40,056 bases of DNA from Microbacterium sp. (GTDB lineage Bacteria > Actinomycetota > Actinomycetes > Actinomycetales > Microbacteriaceae): positions 1 through 40,056 of the forward strand of contig NZ_JAJUFV010000009.1 of the NCBI RefSeq assembly GCF_029263575.1, written 5' to 3'. Made by a program: the position numbers and the translations under genes. Shown here piece by piece: positions 36,640 to 40,056 of the stretch (its first letter is position 1; each line of letters opens with the position of its first letter). A model generated the notes under the pieces. The model worked only from the letters and a program-made list of their open reading frames with translations, searched no databases and was not told the origin of the DNA.

Positions 36640-37260
36640 ATGACTTCCGCCGACGACGCCACCCGCCTTGCCGCTGAGGCGCGTGCTCGCGTACTGATCG
36701 ATCGGCAACTCACCGAGGCAGGCTGGTCGGTCCAGGATAAGAAGGCGATGAACCTGTTTGCGGCGCAGGGAGTGGCAGTCCGCGAGATCACGCTCAAGCC
36801 GGGACACGGCCGCGTTGAGTTGTATCTCGCCGGCGGCTGCCTGTGGGGCGTGCAGGCGTTCATCGACACTGTCGCCGGGGTGACTTTCACCGAGGCGGGG
36901 CGCGCCAACGGCGCCACCGATCGGCTGGACGGCGACTACGACGGTTACGCCGAATGCGTGCGAACGCGATTCGATCCGAGCGTGGTGAGCATCTCGCAAC
37001 TGATGTCGCACCTGTTCGAGATCATCGACCCGTACAGCGTGAACAGGCAAGGGTCGGATGTCGGTGAGAAATATCGCACCGGTGTGTACTCCACCAACCC
37101 GCTGCATCTCGAACAGGCGCGCTCATTCATCGCTGCGAGAAACGACGCTGACCAAATCGCTGTCGAGGTGCAGCCGTTGACGAATTATGTGCGAAGTGCC
37201 GAGGAGCATCAGCACCGACTTGCGCGCTTCCCTGAGGATGCGTGCCATCGGCGCGGATAA
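36640..37260 (+). CDS. msrA: Peptide-methionine (S)-S-oxide reductase MsrA with an HsdR-like N-terminal extension (chimeric ORF)
   Basis: Residues ~10-60 resemble a type I HsdR N-terminus (ARVLIDRQLTEAGWSVQDKKAMNLFAAQGVAVREITLKPGHGRVE); from ~36820 YLAGGCLWGVQAFIDTVAGVTFTEAGRANG...DPYSVNRQGSDVGEKYRTGVY is MsrA. Confidence 0.82.
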   Translation: MTSADDATRLAAEARARVLIDRQLTEAGWSVQDKKAMNLFAAQGVAVREITLKPGHGRVELYLAGGCLWGVQAFIDTVAGVTFTEAGRANGATDRLDGDYDGYAECVRTRFDPSVVSISQLMSHLFEIIDPYSVNRQGSDVGEKYRTGVYSTNPLHLEQARSFIAARNDADQIAVEVQPLTNYVRSAEEHQHRLARFPEDACHRRG

Positions 37261-37269
37261 CACCTACAG

Positions 37270-37500
37270 TCACGGAAGCGCGGCGAAAGACTTCTTCGTG
37301 TCGCGGTACCAGCCCATGGCCTTCTTCGGATGCTTCCAGCGATTCTTCATCTGCTCATGAGCATCCGCGTGTGTGGCGTCGCCGCCGCGCACGGCCTCGC
37401 GCAGGTGTCGATCTTGCGCCTTGATCATCTCATCGGCCGTTTCGCCGCCGATCTCGGTGTCGCAGGCTCCGCCGAGCTGTCGGCAGGTCATCGTCTTCAT
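37270..37500 (-). CDS. Small DUF1059-like protein
   Basis: MKTMTCRQLGGACDTEIGGETADEMIKAQDRHLREAVRGGDATHADAHEQMKNRWKHPKKAMGWYRDTKKSFAALP. Confidence 0.75.
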   Translation of the reverse strand: MKTMTCRQLGGACDTEIGGETADEMIKAQDRHLREAVRGGDATHADAHEQMKNRWKHPKKAMGWYRDTKKSFAALP

Positions 37501-37544
37501 GGTGGTGTCCCTTCGGTGGTGGCTTGAGAGTCGGATGCTGTCAG

Positions 37545-37985
37545 TCAACCGATCGCGCGACGCAGAAGCGCCTCGATCTGCCGTTCGACGTCTCCGGTGA
37601 TCTCGGTGATGGCATAGCTCGCCGGCCACATGGAGCCCTCGTCAAGCTTCGCCTGATCGCTGAAGCCGAGTGTCGCGTAGCGCGCCTTGAACTTCGCGGC
37701 CGGCTGGAAGAAGCAGACGATGGTGCCGTCGAGTGCATAAGCGGGCATTCCGTACCAGAGCTTCGGCGTCAGTTGCGGTGCGTGCTTCGCGACGAGCGCG
37801 TGCACCTTCTCGGCGATGTCCCGCTCGCTGCCCTTGAGGTCGTCGATCTTGGCGAGTACTGCCTGCTCTGCTTCGGCTGCCTTCTCTGCTGCCGACTGGT
37901 TCTTGCGTGCGGCGCGAGCTTCGCTCGCCCGGTCCTTCATCGCTGCGCGCTCTTCGGCGGTGAAGGCGTCTGCGTTGGTGCCCAT
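37545..37985 (-). CDS. DUF1801 domain-containing protein
   Basis: LTPKLWYGMPAYALDGTIVCFFQPAAKFKARYATLGFSDQAKLDEGSMWP. Confidence 0.82.
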   Translation of the reverse strand: MGTNADAFTAEERAAMKDRASEARAARKNQSAAEKAAEAEQAVLAKIDDLKGSERDIAEKVHALVAKHAPQLTPKLWYGMPAYALDGTIVCFFQPAAKFKARYATLGFSDQAKLDEGSMWPASYAITEITGDVERQIEALLRRAIG

Positions 37986-38020
37986 GCTGTGATCCTCTCG
38001 CTGAGATGATGCTAGGAAGT

Positions 38021-38093
38021 ACCGGCACGGTTCGTGCCGTTAGCTCCAGTGTGCACATCCAGACTGCCGTTGTCAACGGCACGGTCTGTGCCG
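38021..38093. promoter_or_regulatory. Two palindromic operator candidates in the divergent promoter of the tetR-like gene
   Basis: CGGCACG-gtt-CGTGCCG (38023-38039) and CGGCAC-ggtct-GTGCCG (38077-38093), flanked by TAGCAT motifs facing outward. Confidence 0.8.
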
Positions 38094-38106
38094 GTAGCAT
38101 GAGGTC

Positions 38107-38721
38107 ATGGCCAGCTCCAAGAAGACCCCGTCGGAGTCCTCACCCGAGCCACGACGTCGTGGCGAAGAACGCACGCGGGAGTTGCTCGAGGTGACGCTGC
38201 AGCTCGCCGCCGAGGCGGGCTATCGCGGGCTGACCATCGAGGCGGTGGCTCGGAGAGCGCAGGTCGGCAAGCACACGATCTATCGGCGATGGCCGTCGAT
38301 TGCCCAACTGCTCCTCGATGCGCTGAATCACGTGTGGGTCAGCGATCTTGACTATCACTCGGCGGGAAACATTCGGAGTGATCTTCGCGAGCAGTTCATC
38401 CGGTCGAGTCGGGCGCTGTCGAGCCCGCCCATCGGTCCCATCTATCGGGCTGTCATCGCCGAGGCGCAGGCCGATGCCTCGCTGCGGAAACTCCTGCACG
38501 AGCGTTTCCTTGCGACCGTGGAACAGAGAACTCTGGATCGCCTGCTACTCGCCCAAGACCACGGCGAGTTGGTTGCCGACATCGACCTGACCATCGCAGC
38601 CGAGGTGCTTTCCGGCACGCTCTACTACCGGTGGCTGCTCACGCCGCGGCCAGTCGACGAGCAGATCATCGATGGCCTGATCGACATGTTTCTCGCGGCC
38701 TATCTGGTGCCGGAGGGCTGA
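38107..38721 (+). CDS. TetR/AcrR family transcriptional regulator
   Basis: ERTRELLEVTLQLAAEAGYRGLTIEAVARRAQVGKHTIYRRWPSIAQLLLDAL HTH. Confidence 0.95.
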   Translation: MASSKKTPSESSPEPRRRGEERTRELLEVTLQLAAEAGYRGLTIEAVARRAQVGKHTIYRRWPSIAQLLLDALNHVWVSDLDYHSAGNIRSDLREQFIRSSRALSSPPIGPIYRAVIAEAQADASLRKLLHERFLATVEQRTLDRLLLAQDHGELVADIDLTIAAEVLSGTLYYRWLLTPRPVDEQIIDGLIDMFLAAYLVPEG

Positions 38722-38782
38722 GAACCGTGTCTCACCAAGCACAGCTCGCGCAGGATTGCCGCTGCTCTGCGATACTCAGCTC

Positions 38783-39112
38783 ATGGGCATCTTCCGCCGC
38801 AAGTCGACTGAACCTTCCGCACCCGAGCCGACACCGTTTGTTGCTGAGATACTGCGCCGCATCGGCGCGGAGTACGGCGGTTTCGACGCCGTCGCGCCGC
38901 TGGTGCCAGACAAGGGCGGCCCGGGCATGGAACTGACGATTCACATCGCCGGTGCCCCGATCCCCGGGCGTGAGCCGTTTCTGCACGGCACGGGCATCGT
39001 TCGAACTGCTCGATCGTTCGCCGATCGCACGGAGGTCTATGACGGCGACCAGCAGATCGCACGCTACGACGATCTGACGACTGCAGACGTGTTCGGAGCT
39101 CGCGACTCATAG
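38783..39112 (+). CDS. Hypothetical protein
   Basis: ATG start MGIFRRKSTEPSAPEPTPFVAEILRRIGAEYGGFDAVAPLVPDKGG...; plausible codon usage. Confidence 0.65.
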   Translation: MGIFRRKSTEPSAPEPTPFVAEILRRIGAEYGGFDAVAPLVPDKGGPGMELTIHIAGAPIPGREPFLHGTGIVRTARSFADRTEVYDGDQQIARYDDLTTADVFGARDS

Positions 39113-39129
39113 CCCGACAGGTTCGTCAG

Positions 39130-40056
39130 CTACTCGCCTCCGAGCCACGTGGTGACATCGTCGAGCTGTGCGCGCAGGCATTCCCACGGCTGATTCAGAT
39201 CGAGCGTTCGTGCGCCGATCCGATTGCCCTGAATGACGACATCGAGGTCGGGCTGCAGGGCGGCATCCGTTCGGGCATACAGCAGCAACCCGCTGACCGA
39301 GCCGTTGCGTGCCACGTCGGCGTTCTTCACATATGACAGCACCTGATAGAGATGCGGCGAGTGCACGGTCGGCTTCCCCCAGGCTCCTGTCTGCATCGAC
39401 TGACTGTAGTACTTCGCGTCGATGATGAGCATGCGACCACCATGACGGAGCGTCACGTCGGAGCGCATCGCCGGTAACTGATGCGCGCCGAGCGCGCTCG
39501 GCAGGTCGTAATCCCATGGCACCGTCGGCGCGGCCGGAGCGAGCGGCGCGTGATGCAGCCGAAAGTACTCGAGCAGAAATCGCTCATACAGGTAGCTCAT
39601 TTGCTCATCAGCGACCCAGGAAGAGAGCTTGGCGTCGCCCGAGTCCTCCGTCTGCAGCATTCCCTTGACGATCAGCTCGCACACGCCCAGCAGCAGCCGA
39701 TAGTCGGCGTTCGCGCGATGGTAGCTGAGCTTGCTCCATTGAACCGACGTCGGTGACACGGTCGTCACGGAGTCCAGGTAGGGAAGGAGGCGGCGCAGCG
39801 CGACCCTCCGCGCGGCGGTGAGATCGCCCTGGCGGATCAGCAAAACGAGCACAGCTTTCAGCGCCCGATTATGCGGTGTGTCCGGTTCGTACTCATCGAA
39901 CTCGCACACCAGACGCGCCCTGGTCAGCGAGCGCGCCGCGACCGTGCGCGGGACATCGATGCGACCGCGCACCGTCGCCAGTTCGTCGCGACGGGAACGA
40001 TAGTCGCGGTGGATCCCGCGCTTCACCTGTGCGCCGACGCCGCGGATGAGGATCTC
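39130..40056 (-). CDS. McrC-like component of a McrBC-type restriction system, 5' end beyond window
   Basis: RRDELATVRGRIDVPRT...CEFDEYEPDTPHNRALKAVL...MSYLYERFLLEYFR...MRSDVTLRHGGRMLIIDAKYY (PD-(D/E)XK-like); frame open to right edge. Confidence 0.85.
   Translation of the reverse strand, partial: EILIRGVGAQVKRGIHRDYRSRRDELATVRGRIDVPRTVAARSLTRARLVCEFDEYEPDTPHNRALKAVLVLLIRQGDLTAARRVALRRLLPYLDSVTTVSPTSVQWSKLSYHRANADYRLLLGVCELIVKGMLQTEDSGDAKLSSWVADEQMSYLYERFLLEYFRLHHAPLAPAAPTVPWDYDLPSALGAHQLPAMRSDVTLRHGGRMLIIDAKYYSQSMQTGAWGKPTVHSPHLYQVLSYVKNADVARNGSVSGLLLYARTDAALQPDLDVVIQGNRIGARTLDLNQPWECLRAQLDDVTTWLGGE

Overview
High-GC actinobacterial chromosomal segment, probably a Microbacterium-like Microbacteriaceae judging by gene content and protein style. 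It is mostly a compact housekeeping region: NDH-2, ilvA, greA, luxS, uppS, phoH, fumC, beta-carbonic anhydrase, xseB/xseA, ispH, fbaA, glpX, rmuC, ychF, a TetR regulator, and one tRNA with a UAA anticodon. Accessory material and scars sit inside this backbone. (1) A TIR-domain gene is placed exactly at the ychF stop codon and is flanked by a 35/39-identical copy of the ychF 3' end, which looks like an integrated cassette. (2) Directly downstream, the N-terminus of a type I restriction HsdR appears fused in frame to msrA. (3) A second hsdR relic lies behind an intact Fic gene; only its two termini survive, joined out of frame. Next to it is an internally deleted exonuclease/TerB/BRCT relic. (4) A family of three exactly 85-bp modular palindromic elements with a 19-bp half-site period occurs around a DUF559/AbiEi-like gene and an ASCH-domain gene. 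(5) There is a hairpin-rich, ORF-free sRNA candidate between ispH and the next gene, and a leader with mutually exclusive stems upstream of phoH. (6) An mcrC-like gene runs off the right edge. No CRISPR array, rRNA, transposase or integrase was found. All family calls come from reading the translations; no database search was run.
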